Origin: Puccinellia tenuiflora
Lineage: Eukaryota; Streptophyta; Magnoliopsida; Poales; Poaceae
NCBI GenBank assembly: GCA_012064385.1
Contig: QRDG01000813.1
Location: 453,952-517,951 of the forward strand
Reading direction: 5' to 3'
Length of the DNA: 64,000 bases
In this document: one piece after another, positions 23,921-34,000 of the stretch
Position numbering within the stretch: position 1 is the first letter of the stretch
How the letters are laid out: each line of letters starts with the position of its first letter
Position numbers and translations under genes: made by a program
The notes under the pieces: generated by a model
Told to the model about the DNA's origin: nothing
The model's database searches: none
What the model saw: the letters and a program-made list of their open reading frames with translations, nothing else

Positions 23921-24166
23921 CTAGTAGGCAAGGTAGAGAATACCACCAACCACCAAGAGCAAGGTGATGGTGATGACGATGACGAAGTTCCTCACCCGGT
24001 TCTTCTCCCTCCGGTGTTGTCTCCACATAGCTTCCGCCACCGCTCTACTCTCGTAGCCTTGGTAGAGGTTGCCCGGGAACCCGTTCACTTGGTTGTGGCA
24101 GTGTTTCCACTCGTCGTACACTCCTGGAACAGCACCTATGTAAACAACATAGCACTTCTTCGCCAT
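23921..24166 (-). CDS. Small viroplasmin/RNase H1 N-terminal-domain protein with C-terminal membrane segment
   Basis: 81 residues, ATG at 24166. Residues 3-50 match the caulimovirus viroplasmin / RNase H1 N-terminal fold (YVVYIGAVPGVYDEW, then QVNGFPGNLYQGY, then AVAEAMW), which in RNase H1 binds RNA-DNA hybrids or dsRNA. Residues 51-58 are basic (RQHRREKNR) and 61-79 are hydrophobic (VIVITITLLLVVGGILYL), consistent with a C-terminal tail anchor. There is no RNase H catalytic domain. It is the last ORF of the CACTA unit on the same strand, ~840 bases beyond the second ORF. Its function in the element is unknown. Confidence 0.7.
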   Translation of the reverse strand: MAKKCYVVYIGAVPGVYDEWKHCHNQVNGFPGNLYQGYESRAVAEAMWRQHRREKNRVRNFVIVITITLLLVVGGILYLAY

Positions 24167-24249
24167 CTCCTACACACACAAGAAAGATGATATTAGTTAT
24201 GTCAGTGGGAAACAATAGCTAGCAGTTCACAAGATAGAATCATGCATAT

Positions 24250-24800
24250 ATATGGTGCAACAACATGTAAGAGACCACATTCTAATCATTGGCGTTTCAA
24301 AGAAAGACCCGGAAAAAAAGACACAGACACACACTTATCAATAAAAGAGGCAACTCGAAGAGAAGACAAAGAAAGCAACCCAAGAATGACTTGGATTCGT
24401 GCGTCATACTTTGGTTGGGCACGGAAAATGACCAGACTCGCTATTCGATCTTGTGCAGCAAGTAGAGTATATGCCCAAATTACTAGTCTAGTTGCCACAC
24501 AAGATCGAACAGCGAGCCTAGTCACACGCATAGTGCCACAACACGTTCTAATCATCGGCACTTGTTATCAAGAAAAGAGCCAACTCAAAAAATAGAGCAT
24601 GCCTCATATATACTTAGGTTGGACACGGAAATGACAATGCCGCTGACGGATCTGGTGTGCCAAGTTAGATGCATAACGACTCGTCTTTGTACATATCACA
24701 AGGCACACCAGATCGTCAGGGTATAATCACACACATTGTGCCACAACGCGTTTTAATCATCGGCATTTCAAAACGCAAACGACGGCAACTAACGAATAAA
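24250..24800. repeat. Degenerate repeats between the second and small CACTA ORFs
   Basis: Three related segments around 24266, 24535 and 24735 contain versions of ccacaacacgttctaatcat followed by cggcattt. Spacing is 200-270 bases. They lie in the probable 3' UTR of the second ORF. Confidence 0.55.
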
Positions 24801-25005
24801 AAGCAACATGACCAAGGCATTGAAATAGTTCATAACACACAAATAACTAGATAGCGTCGCTCACAATCAGGTTTCAACGGTTTGACGAAACACACTAGAG
24901 TTTGCTAGGCAAGTAAACATAGGGATAGGGTTTACAACACACAAGGACATCGTGGATATAGTTCGGAACTAACAGCTAGCTAGCTAGGTAAACATCATGG
25001 CATCA

Positions 25006-28000
25006 TCAAGACTTCTTCGAGGGGACATTGATGAAGCCCGACCGATTCTTCGCCATCTGCATGAATGACCTGCCGTCGCCCTGCCGCGCTAACTCTGCGT
25101 CTATCTCCTTGTTGGGCGGTGTATAGGCGATACTGAAGGCGCCCCCCCGCCTCATGACTTCCTGGTGCACGATTGTCGCGAGCTCCTCCTGGATGTTGAA
25201 GAAGTTCTGCCTGAGGTTGCGATCCTGTATTTCTGCAAGATCTTCAGCCCACCTCTTGAGGTCAGATGGCAGCGTGCGGTTCTCCTGTTCCTGGAAGAAC
25301 GCCTTCATGTGGTGGATGACGTAGAAGGCATCCTTCTCGCTGTCAGGCGGCTGCTTGACGCAGGGGAACTGCATCGTGTGGCGGAACATGTGCGCGCCGA
25401 ACTTCAGACGTGGTGTTCTTGGTTTGACGCCTCCCGCTGCGACGTAGCCGGTGAGAGCACCATCAAGAATTCTCCTGATAGTGGAGTAGTCCTTCCGGAT
25501 AGCACTGTTAGAGTCGAGGTACACGGCTGTTGAGTCTTTCACGTCTAAGTATATGAGCACACAGCCTGTCCGATCACCGGCCGTGATGGGATGGTAGGGA
25601 AGGAGAATCACATCCTTGTCTGAGTATTGTTCCATGAAGGCTGAGAGGTAGTCGGACGCCAGTGCGATGTTGTCCTCAGATCTCAGGAAGGCGTCGCGCA
25701 TGAAGAAGGGGTCCACTATCTGGATGCCGGGATGTTGTCTCGGATGATCTGCATGGCCATATTCAGGGAGAACAGCCGGACCAGGGTATCATGCAGCCGG
25801 AACCCGTTCAACATGTCGAAGATGTCGGTATGCCGCAAGTAGAAGATATCCCCGGGGGGTACACTGACGAGGCACGGCACATCAGAAGGCACCTTAGCCC
25901 TGTAAACCATGTACGACTGATCGTTCTCTCGAAGGCGGCGCTCCTCGACATGTAGACAGCTATGATGAAGATTGCGCATATGCGGGCCTGCGACGTCGAG
26001 CATCGATGGAGGCATCATCGGCGTACCAGCCACGTGATGCTTACTCCTGGAAGCTTCTCCCACAGGGCCGTCCTTAGCCCGGTAAACAGGAATTTGTTCC
26101 TGGCCCCGGTCACCCTTAGCCTTCCTTCTGCGACCACCTTGCTTCTTGCCCTTCACGGCGTTGGGCACGGCGGCCGCGTTCACCTCACCGACTGCCTTCT
26201 TGAGGGTGCTCATAGGAACTGCTGGCCTCGGAGGCTCGGTGAAGGGGGCGGGTGGCGGCGTCTCCTGACTATTTCGGAAGAGACGCACCTGGCAAGGGGG
26301 TTTCGCCGGTGCTGGTTGGGTCTCGGCAACTTGATCATGCATGCCTGATAGTGCCGGCTCATAATAATCTGAAAACCTTGTGTTAATGAACTGGTCGCCG
26401 AAGTACGGGTCATTGTCTCCATCGTCGGGATCCTGTGCCATGTTGTCCAAGTCCGCCATCTCAAAGTCTTCATCAGGTTGTGCTTGATGTGCTGCCTCAT
26501 CATGTGGTGGACGTGTTGCCTCTGGGGTGATGTTGTGCTGGTCCTCCGTCCCCAAACGGATCTGGCTCTTCGGCCATTGGAACATGTAGCCGAAGGCGGT
26601 ACTGAGGACCGCCGGCGGGTCATCATCGTCCCATCCAGCCGGTTGAGAGGGAGGCTCCACTTGCTCGTAGCCCGGAAGCACCATAGTGTATTTGACCCTC
26701 ATATTGCCGGGGTCCATTGTGCCATTGTGCCATGCGCGGCTCTCCGGCTGAACGATACTACCCTTGGCAACATCCTTCAACTGGCCGCCCACCCAGTGCA
26801 TTAGGGTGCAAGGAGTGTCTTCCTGCGAAAGACATGTAGGCGGGGCGTCAGTAAAACGGATATCAAGTCATTAGTCGGTCATGTGGTTGAGACTCTCCCA
26901 GCTAATTAATTAGTTACCTTGAGGGCGTCGAACTCGGCCAATGTCGAGGCGCCGCCGACGACAGGCTTGTTGGGCGCGCAAGTGGCGGCTGAGTGGCTGC
27001 CTGTTGCCACGGCGGTGCGGGCCGGCAAGTTAAGCTCCGGAGCTGGAGGAGTAAGAAGCGCCTCCGGCCGCGCCACGTTTTCCGATTGGGCGCTGTCGAC
27101 GTTGGCAACCGGTGGCGGCCCCCGTCTACCACCCTTCTCCCACTTGATGTACTTCTCCATGTAGACGGGAAGGATGGTGTTGAGCTTCTCGTTCACTTGT
27201 GACTGGACTTGTGTCTGGACTTGTGAGACTCGTTCTTGGAACTTTATCTCGGCAGCCGACACAGCCTGGTTCACGGCTTGTTGGACTATAGAGGGAATGG
27301 CGTCCACCCGTTCCCTTAGGTTTTTCACATCGGTCTTGGATCCCTTCCGCTCTTGGCCATAGTACTCGGACCATGTAAGGCCGCCATAGCCCACCACACG
27401 ACCAGCCGACGACGGGGCCGCCAGGGGATCGACATTCTTGGTCTTGTTCAGCGCCCTGTTAAAAGTGTTGTCCCACTTGGCGACGGGCGTCGACCCGCCC
27501 TGGGATGAGGAGGTCCTACACTCCGCTTCCTACGCACAAGGAACACGAAGCATTTGATCAGAAAACTAGACTTCATTGATTAATCGTGAACGCAATCAAT
27601 TAATTGACTTGCATGCAAACTACTTACATAGTTACTCATGAAGTCTTTCACCTTCGAAGAGAAGGGACCGGCGGGCTCCGAGGAATACTCAGCGGACCCT
27701 CTCGGCTTTTTAAACCGGGCCCTTACAAAGTTCTTTGCCTGCTCCTCCTTTATGTTGTCAAAGGGAGGTGTCTCCCCCCTTTCACGAGCAGCGGCGTCCT
27801 CCTTGTCCCATTTGGGCTTCGCGGCTCTATAACCGCCGGAGCCGAGATGGTGGGTACCAATGTTCAGGGCTCTCAACTCCTTGCCCACGGCGGAGTTACA
27901 TCTGGCCTTGAACTGATTGTAGTCTTCTTCCTTGACCAGAGGCTCCTTCTTGATGAGCTCCGAGTAACTTAGCTTGTCCTCGACAATCAGCTTCTTCACC

Positions 28001-28582
28001 CGGGCCTTCCAATTCGACAAGGCCTTCGTGAACTTCCTAATGGCGTACTTGTTCACCGGATTCCCTTTGAGTTTGTCATTGTTGTACTGCTCTGCCCCAT
28101 TTTCATCACACGGGAACGCATATCTTTGGTGCAGCTTCCGGAAGAGCTGAATCAGGAAACCCCTGTTCTCTTCGCCTTCAGGTTCTCCGTGTTGATGGTG
28201 ACGGTGTTCCGGAGGATTGCAGCGAGTTGGTTTACGTAACCCGTGACAAACTCCTCCGGCTCCTGAGGCGCCCCTATATTGTTCACTCTTGTGAAGATGG
28301 ACCTTTTGGTGGTGTCGACCACGATGGGGTCCGATTCTTCCGGGCCTTCTTCGGTTTCGGTTGGCTACCACCGTCCGTAGTAGCTTCACCGCCGCCATCC
28401 GTGTTAGTGGCGTCGCCATCGTCGTTCCCGGTCTCCTCAATACCATCGGAAGACGAGGTATCCTCGTCGTCCTCCATCTCTTCGTCCCGCGGAATGAATT
28501 CCGGGTCCTCTTGGGATTCCAGTTCCGCCTGCAGCTCCCAAAATGGCTTCTTGCTGCTAGAAGGGCCCGGCTCCCCCGACAT
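25006..28582 (-). pseudogene. CACTA second ORF (TNPA-like, degenerate Ulp1-like C-terminus), frameshifted
   Basis: Minus-strand exons: 28582 to 27628, about 27531 to 26913, and about 26825 to 25006; introns follow DFMSNY (GTAAGT) and LAEFDALK (GTAACT). The N-terminus (MSGEPGPSSSKKP) is acidic. Next comes a region like the plant-transposase/Ptta domain (SNWKARVKKL, VKDFMSNY), a Gln/Val coiled coil, a conserved block after MHWVGGQLKDVAKG, and a C-terminal region shaped like C48/Ulp1 peptidases (VILLPYH, VYLDSN). There the expected catalytic His-Trp and the Cys in the DCG-type motif are absent (DSEKDAFYV). The frame breaks near 28330, 28175 and 25722, each explicable by one missing base. In CACTA elements this product binds subterminal repeats. 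The breaks may be decay or assembly errors. Confidence 0.75.
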
Positions 28583-28617
28583 ATCTAAACACACAATTAA
28601 ATGGAACTAATTAGCAC

Positions 28618-28745
28618 AAAAATTCCTAGGAAAAATTTGGCAGCACCTCCCCTGTATTTCTATGCCTAGGAGTGCCAGAAATTCGCCGGGACAGAAATGA
28701 ATCAACATCCCGGCGAAACATTGGCAACTCAAAAAGAAAAAACCT
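28618..28745 (-). promoter_or_regulatory. Leader module upstream of the second CACTA ORF, with hairpin
   Basis: About 125 bases homologous to the leader of TNPD (33870-34000). It contains a perfect 10-bp stem (ttcgccggga at 28682-28691 with tcccggcgaa at 28708-28717) and a 16-base loop. On the minus strand a CTAAT branch-like word and TTTAG precede the ATG, suggesting a 5' UTR intron. Confidence 0.7.
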
Positions 28746-29539
28746 GCACAAATGGCCTAAAAGGCACAAACACAGCCAGCCTGACTCCGACAGATCACAC
28801 ACGCACGCACGGACTGGATACAAGGAACAGGGCTAAAACAATCAAATAGCATCATATATGCATTAATCCAGTGCCATAGAATGATAGAAATGTACAAGAA
28901 AAAATAGCAGCCATAAATCATAGTGCAAGCCTCCATCTGATGTGATTTAGTTCATTTAGAACAATGCAGACTTGGCTCTGGTACAGCCTGATGGTGCAAA
29001 ACAGGAACCAAAACAAAATTATTCAATTTGTAATGTAAGGTAGCAGAGTGCAATGTTATGTATGTAATCTGGTGAAGATTAGCAGTAGCTAGAATACTGG
29101 TACTTGCTTTGCTGCTAGCCTGGTACTTGACAATTGCTATTTAAATCATTATTGACTATTGCCTGCTAGCCTGGTACTTGAAAAATAAGTGAATATGTCA
29201 AGAATTAACGCTGGATTGCAGTACCGATTGCAGTACTCAGGTTACAACCGATTGCAGTACTCACCTAGGTTAGGTTTGTGCTAAGGGATCCACTAGCTGG
29301 CTATAGGATAGATGCTAGAATTAACGCTGGAACCCCAGCGATGTGTGGGTAAACCTACACTGCGGGTAGTAGTCGAGCAATGCAGCAGCAGCCGCCGCCG
29401 CCACCGCACGAATCAACACAGCACGCACAGCCAGCGCAGTCGAGCATAGCTAAGGCAGGAGGAAATAGGGGGGAGTAGGAGGAATCTGAGGCGGCTGACC
29501 TGGACGGCGCGGAAGCTGAAGAAGCGGAACTCGAAGCTG

Positions 29540-29765
29540 AATGCGAGGGCGGCGAGGACCTTGGCGAGGGCGGCTCAGGAGGCGGCGGCGGCGACGGCTC
29601 CGGCTCCTTCTCCACGGACGGGCGGGGGGCGGCGAGGACCTTGGCGAGGGCGGCTCGGGAGGCGGCGGCGGCGACGGCTCCGGCTCCTTCTCCACGGGTG
29701 GGCGGCGGCTCCACGGACGGGCGGGCGGCGGCGAGGACCTTGGCGAGGGCGGCTCCACGGACGAG
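29540..29765 (+). repeat. GC-rich minisatellite, ~75-90-bp unit
   Basis: About 2.5 copies of a unit containing gcgaggaccttggcgagggc, ggcggcggcggcgacggctc and cggctccttctccacgg. It produces Gly/Arg or Ser/Pro-rich open frames in all phases that are not genes. Confidence 0.85.
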
Positions 29766-29824
29766 AGTGAGTGAGATCAGATGGATCGAGAGGAAAAAGG
29801 AAGGGGAATATGTACAGCGAATAG

Positions 29825-29900
29825 CCGAGGCGCATTTTGCAATATGCGCCTCGCTTAAGATTACCCGAGGCGCATATTGGATAAATGCGCCTCGCATAGT
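29825..29900. promoter_or_regulatory. Internal copy of CACTA subterminal repeats
   Basis: Two head-to-head pairs of GAGGCGCAT (four motifs) lie between the genes and far from either terminus. They match the terminal arrays in sequence and arrangement. They could be a duplicated promoter module or the relic of an older element end. Confidence 0.75.
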
Positions 29901-29947
29901 GGTGGCTACTACTCAAATAAAATGCGGTTCAGATCTTATCACTAAAC

Positions 29948-30016
29948 ACTCAGTAGCTCACTGGTTAGCGTCCTATGCACCCCTGGCCACCCAGGTTCGA
30001 CTCCTGGTAGGCCCAA
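29948..30016 (+). ncRNA. tRNA-like module (A/B-box, SINE-like)
   Basis: An A-box-like tagctcactggttagcg is followed by a B-box-like ggttcgactcc. The T arm is perfect: ccagg, loop ttcgact, cctgg. An oligo-T run follows. The D and anticodon arms do not fold as a standard tRNA, so I read it as a tRNA-derived SINE fragment. Confidence 0.55.
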
Positions 30017-30050
30017 TTTTTTTATTTTTTTTAAATGCCAGATTTAGTGT

Positions 30051-30218
30051 AAAACTTTGTCCAAACAAATATAGACTATAAAATATACTGAATATATTTT
30101 AAATATTCAAATATTGTCAAAACAATACAATATAAAAACTTTGTCCAAACAAATATAGACTATAAAATATACTAAATATATTTTAAATATTCAAATATTG
30201 TCAAAACAATACAATGCA
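30051..30218 (+). repeat. 84-bp tandem duplication
   Basis: Two nearly identical 84-base units begin aaaactttgtccaaacaaat at 30051 and 30135. Only one or two bases differ, so the duplication is recent. Confidence 0.92.
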
Positions 30219-30332
30219 AGTGACAATTATGAATGTGTATCTCGATACATAATATTCAATGCAATATTATAACATACAAAAAGTGACACTTATGAATGGT
30301 TCGATCTTGACAATATGGTCGGAACTAGCGCG

Positions 30333-33300
30333 TTAGCGTTTCTTGACGGCCATCTTCTTCTTGCCCCTCTTTGTCGCGGTTGCATAGGTTAGGTCCGGGA
30401 TGTCTTCGCTACTTCTCTTGTACGGGAGCACTCCTTTCTTAGGTGCGGTTGTGGTGTACGGTGTTTGGTTGCCGTATCCGTCTTCCATCTTCGGGTCGCC
30501 GTTCTGGTCAAAGTCTTGCTCGTTGGCGACTCCATCCATTCCGATGATGTTTCTTTTGCCTCTCCTGACGACCACCCGGCTAGGCTTTGACGGGTCTGTG
30601 ATGAACCAGCATTGGTCGACTTGGCTAGCCATAACCCAAGGCTCATTTCTCGCGGGTGCGTTCGCGCCGGTGGTCTTTGACTTTGGCGGTATAACCATGG
30701 TGGTGAAATACCGGCCTTCTTTCTCGACGCTCTTGGCCCACCTGACACGGAACATCGGCACCTTTTCCGTAACGTAGTCGAGCTCCCAAATCTCCTCGAT
30801 CCTTCCGTAGTATCTTTCCGGGACGTCTCCGGTGTAGAATATCCCCGTTACCCCTGAGTTTTGGTAATCGCAGTTATTGTCCTTGTCCTCGGTGTAGAAC
30901 GTGTATCCGTTGATATCGTATGCCTGATAGGTCATCAGGTTGTGCACGGCGCCCTGTGCCAAGGCGAATATGAGTTTATCTTCCTCCGAGTACTCGCCAT
31001 GCGGCGGATTAGCAAAGACCCTATTCCTGAACCACCTCGTGAAACCGGAGTTGTGCTCCTTCATAACAACGGCCTCCGTCGGGACCTGGCGCCCCCGGTC
31101 GGCGTAAATCTTCTTGATAAACTCTTTGTGCTCATTTATGTATGGATCGACCACCTCCAGGTGCTGCAGCGCGACGAGGTTTGCTCTTTCAAAGTCCTTT
31201 GTTCGGCCCTCGAAGTCGACATGCATTGGGTGTCGACCCTCGTGGTGACCCAATCCAGCGAGCCTCCCGAAGTGCTTGTTGGTTGGCAGACCAACAGGGG
31301 TCTCGGACTGTAGAAAGTTCGAGCAGAAAGAGATGCACTCTTCGGCCAGGAAGCCGTTTGCTATGCTTCCATCTGGACGGGACCTGTTTTTAACGTATCC
31401 CTTGATGTGTCCGTTCAGCCTTTCGAACGGCATCATGCTTCGCAGAAACGGAGGACCGAGCTGGACGATATCCTCCACGACATGGAGAAGCAGATGAACC
31501 ATGACGTCGAAGAATGCGGGGGGGAAGTACATCTCGAGCTCGCATACTATCACCACGATCTCCTCCTGTAGCCTCGTGAGCTGCCTAATGCCTATCGACT
31601 TCCGAGAGATGACGTCGAAAAAGTTGCAGAGGCCAAACAGAGTTTCACGGACGTGCTTGTCCATTATACCTCGGATCGCGACCGGGAGTACCTGCGTCAT
31701 CAGCACGGCGACGTCGTGAGACTTCATCCCGCTGAAGCGCTGCTTCGCCTCGTCTAGCCATCTGCTTATCTTCCCCGCGAAGCCGTTCGGAAATTTTACT
31801 CCGAGGAGGCACTTCATAAACTGTATGGCCTCCTTCTTACTCAGAGTGAAGCACGCGGCCTTTAGCTTGACCTCGCCCTTCTTGCCCTTGCGGCGACGAC
31901 GGCTATTCTGCGCCTCCGTCTCCTCCTCCTCCTCGTCATCGCTAGGTGGTGGTTGAAGTTCAACCCTGATGCCCATATGCTTCAAGTCGTTCCTTGCCTT
32001 CGGCCCATCTTTGGTCTTGTCGGTGTTAAGGATAGTGGCAAGCAGACTCTCGCCCACGTTCTTCGTGATATGCATGAGATCGAGGCTATGAGGCACGCGG
32101 AGAATCTTCCAGTATGGCAAGTCCCAGAAGACAGACCTCGCCTTCCATACCTTCAACAGCGGCTCTGGCTTCTTCTGGGTCTTTCCCGGCGCAGGGCACT
32201 CCTTCCAGTTATTCAGCAGCTCGGCGATTACCGCGCCGCTCTTCTGGTCCGGTTTTCCTCGGATCTCGACCTTCCCATCGAACAGATGTGATAGATTTCT
32301 CCATGGGTGATCCATGGGAAGCCACCTCCGAGCCGAAAGGTGCACGGTTTTCCCGGACCCGAGATCTTTCTGCAGCTGGGTGTACGATGTATTGTCCTTG
32401 CACCTAACGCACCCATAGAATCCTTGGACCACCTGCCCCGAGAAGTATCCGTAACCGGGATAGTCTTGCACCGTCGTGATCACCGCCGCTTTCATGTTGA
32501 AGTAGTCCTGTCTCGAGGCGTCCCACGTACGGGCTCCTTCTTCCCATAACGTGGCCAACTCCTCTTTCAACAATGTGAGATACAGATTGATGTCTGTACT
32601 GGGTTGTTTTGGCCCTTGAATCAGCATACTCATGGTTACGTACTTCTTCTTCATGCACAGCCAGGGTGGGAGGTTGTAGATCCATACAAACACGGGCCAG
32701 GTGCTGTGTGTGCTGCTCTGGCTTCCGAACGGATTGAGTCCGTCGGTGCTCACGCCCAGCCTTAGGTTCCTTGACTCTTTACCGAAATGCTTGTGATATT
32801 GGAGGTCCAACGCCTTCCACTGGCAAGCATCCGAAGGGTGCCTCAGCATCTCCTCCTTATCCGGATCATCGTCTTCCGGCCTCTTTCTTTCCGCGTGCCA
32901 GCGCATGAGCCGTGCTTCCTTAGGGTCCGCGAAATACCGCTGCAGGCGGGAAGTTAGGGGAAAGTACCACACCACCTTTCTAGGAGCTTTCTTGGTCCCT
33001 CTTTTGTATCGAGATGTCTTGCACACCGGACACGTGGTCTTCTCCGCGTCCTCGCCCCGGTAGATGATGCAATCATTTATGCAGACGTGGTATTTCTCGA
33101 CCGGTAGATTGAGAGGGCACGCGATTTTCTTGGCCTCAGCGATACTAGTCGGACATGTGTTGCCCTTCTTGGGAAGAAGATCATGCACGAATTCAATGTT
33201 TTCGTCGAAGCATTCGTCGGTCATTTTGTGTTTCGCCTTAATCTCTAGAGCCCTGAGCGTTACCTTCAGACGGGTATGCCCGTCGTTGCATCCTTCAAAC

Positions 33301-33812
33301 AATGGAGCGACCGCGTCTTTTCTCATTTGCTCCAGCTTAGCTCTCTCTCTAGCAGCGGCTCTGGCGTTACTCGTCTCCTTGAGAAGCAGATCTTGATAAT
33401 GAGGGTCTTGCAGCCAGCTCGAATCACCACCTTCATCATCTTCGTGTCCATGCCCGGCTCCACCCTGATCATCTTCATGATCATAATCACCTGCCCCGCC
33501 GCCGGCATCTTGATCTTCATGATCATGACCGGCATCTTGATCTTCATGATCATGACCGGCATCTTGATCACCACCATGATTGACATCCTCATCATCATCT
33601 TCGTCATCACGTATCCACCGAGTGTAGCCATCCATGAAATTACGTCGGAGGAGGTGCGACTCCAGCAATCCGGAATCGTGCTGTATCAGATACTTTAGCT
33701 TGCAATCGCGACACGGACATCTTATCTCCGTCTTGTTTGCGTGTGCCATGTCGGCCCTCGCGCATCTCATCCACCTATCCACGAGCTCTTTGCTGATCAG
33801 TGGTCGGACCAT
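30333..33812 (-). CDS. CACTA transposase TNPD (TNP2-type)
   Basis: One uninterrupted frame of about 1159 codons from the ATG at 33812 (MVRPLISKELVDRWM). A TGCAG acceptor-like site lies just before it. Domain order (approximate residues): N-terminal transposon-associated domain with CPCRDCKLKY (1-75); Asp/His-rich repeats HEDQDAG (80-130); TNP2/Transposase_21 core with CPVCKTSRY (261-269), LGVSTDGLNPFG (352-363), YPGYGYFSG and HSLDLMHITKNV (575-586); DUF4218 with FPPAFFDVMVHLLLH (763-777) and GYVKNRSRPDGS; DUF4216 with VPMFRVRWAK and QVDQCWF near the end; a basic tail KKKMAVKKR. This protein cuts and rejoins the element ends in the nucleus, working with the TNPA-type partner. No stops or shifts are visible, so it could be functional, unlike the second ORF. 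Confidence 0.93.
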   Translation of the reverse strand: MVRPLISKELVDRWMRCARADMAHANKTEIRCPCRDCKLKYLIQHDSGLLESHLLRRNFMDGYTRWIRDDEDDDEDVNHGGDQDAGHDHEDQDAGHDHEDQDAGGGAGDYDHEDDQGGAGHGHEDDEGGDSSWLQDPHYQDLLLKETSNARAAARERAKLEQMRKDAVAPLFEGCNDGHTRLKVTLRALEIKAKHKMTDECFDENIEFVHDLLPKKGNTCPTSIAEAKKIACPLNLPVEKYHVCINDCIIYRGEDAEKTTCPVCKTSRYKRGTKKAPRKVVWYFPLTSRLQRYFADPKEARLMRWHAERKRPEDDDPDKEEMLRHPSDACQWKALDLQYHKHFGKESRNLRLGVSTDGLNPFGSQSSTHSTWPVFVWIYNLPPWLCMKKKYVTMSMLIQGPKQPSTDINLYLTLLKEELATLWEEGARTWDASRQDYFNMKAAVITTVQDYPGYGYFSGQVVQGFYGCVRCKDNTSYTQLQKDLGSGKTVHLSARRWLPMDHPWRNLSHLFDGKVEIRGKPDQKSGAVIAELLNNWKECPAPGKTQKKPEPLLKVWKARSVFWDLPYWKILRVPHSLDLMHITKNVGESLLATILNTDKTKDGPKARNDLKHMGIRVELQPPPSDDEEEEETEAQNSRRRRKGKKGEVKLKAACFTLSKKEAIQFMKCLLGVKFPNGFAGKISRWLDEAKQRFSGMKSHDVAVLMTQVLPVAIRGIMDKHVRETLFGLCNFFDVISRKSIGIRQLTRLQEEIVVIVCELEMYFPPAFFDVMVHLLLHVVEDIVQLGPPFLRSMMPFERLNGHIKGYVKNRSRPDGSIANGFLAEECISFCSNFLQSETPVGLPTNKHFGRLAGLGHHEGRHPMHVDFEGRTKDFERANLVALQHLEVVDPYINEHKEFIKKIYADRGRQVPTEAVVMKEHNSGFTRWFRNRVFANPPHGEYSEEDKLIFALAQGAVHNLMTYQAYDINGYTFYTEDKDNNCDYQNSGVTGIFYTGDVPERYYGRIEEIWELDYVTEKVPMFRVRWAKSVEKEGRYFTTMVIPPKSKTTGANAPARNEPWVMASQVDQCWFITDPSKPSRVVVRRGKRNIIGMDGVANEQDFDQNGDPKMEDGYGNQTPYTTTAPKKGVLPYKRSSEDIPDLTYATATKRGKKKMAVKKR
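33507..33566 (-). repeat. 27-bp coding repeat in TNPD
   Basis: Two exact copies plus a partial third of a unit containing cttgatcttcatgatcatga. They encode repeated HDHEDQDAG in the acidic N-terminal linker, likely grown by slippage in frame. Confidence 0.85.
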
Positions 33813-33869
33813 GGTCGCCTGCACACGGTACGAAGAGCAAGAGGGTAATTAGAGCATATATGGACGTGG

Positions 33870-34000
33870 ATCGCCGGAAAAATTCGGCATGACCTCCCCT
33901 AAAAAGAGGACATCCGCGAGTGCCAGAAATTCGCCGGAAAAGAAATGAATCGACTTTCCGGCGAAACATTGGCATCTCAAATGAAATCCCTGCACAAGAA
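33870..34000 (-). promoter_or_regulatory. Leader module upstream of TNPD, with hairpin
   Basis: Homologous to 28618-28745. The hairpin stem is 11 bp (ttcgccggaaa at 33930-33940 with tttccggcgaa at 33955-33965) with a 14-base loop. One G-C pair of the other copy is an A-T pair here, so pairing is kept while sequence changes. Confidence 0.7.

Larger units (their letters stand above)
28746..30332. other. Spacer between the two main CACTA genes
   Basis: Holds AT-rich spacer, a GC-rich minisatellite (29540-29765), an internal mini-array of subterminal repeats (29825-29900), a tRNA-like module (29948-30016) and an 84-bp tandem duplication (30051-30218). No protein-coding gene is supported. Confidence 0.7.

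Noticed and set aside
29355..29916. Ser/Pro and Arg-rich frames up to 180 codons
   Set aside because: Produced by the ~80-bp GC-rich repeat between the CACTA genes.
29948..30016. Functional tRNA gene
   Set aside because: Only the T arm folds well; D and anticodon arms are degenerate.
33812..33824. GTG codon at 33824 as TNPD start
   Set aside because: A non-ATG start is unlikely in a plant nuclear gene; ATG at 33812 follows a probable splice acceptor.
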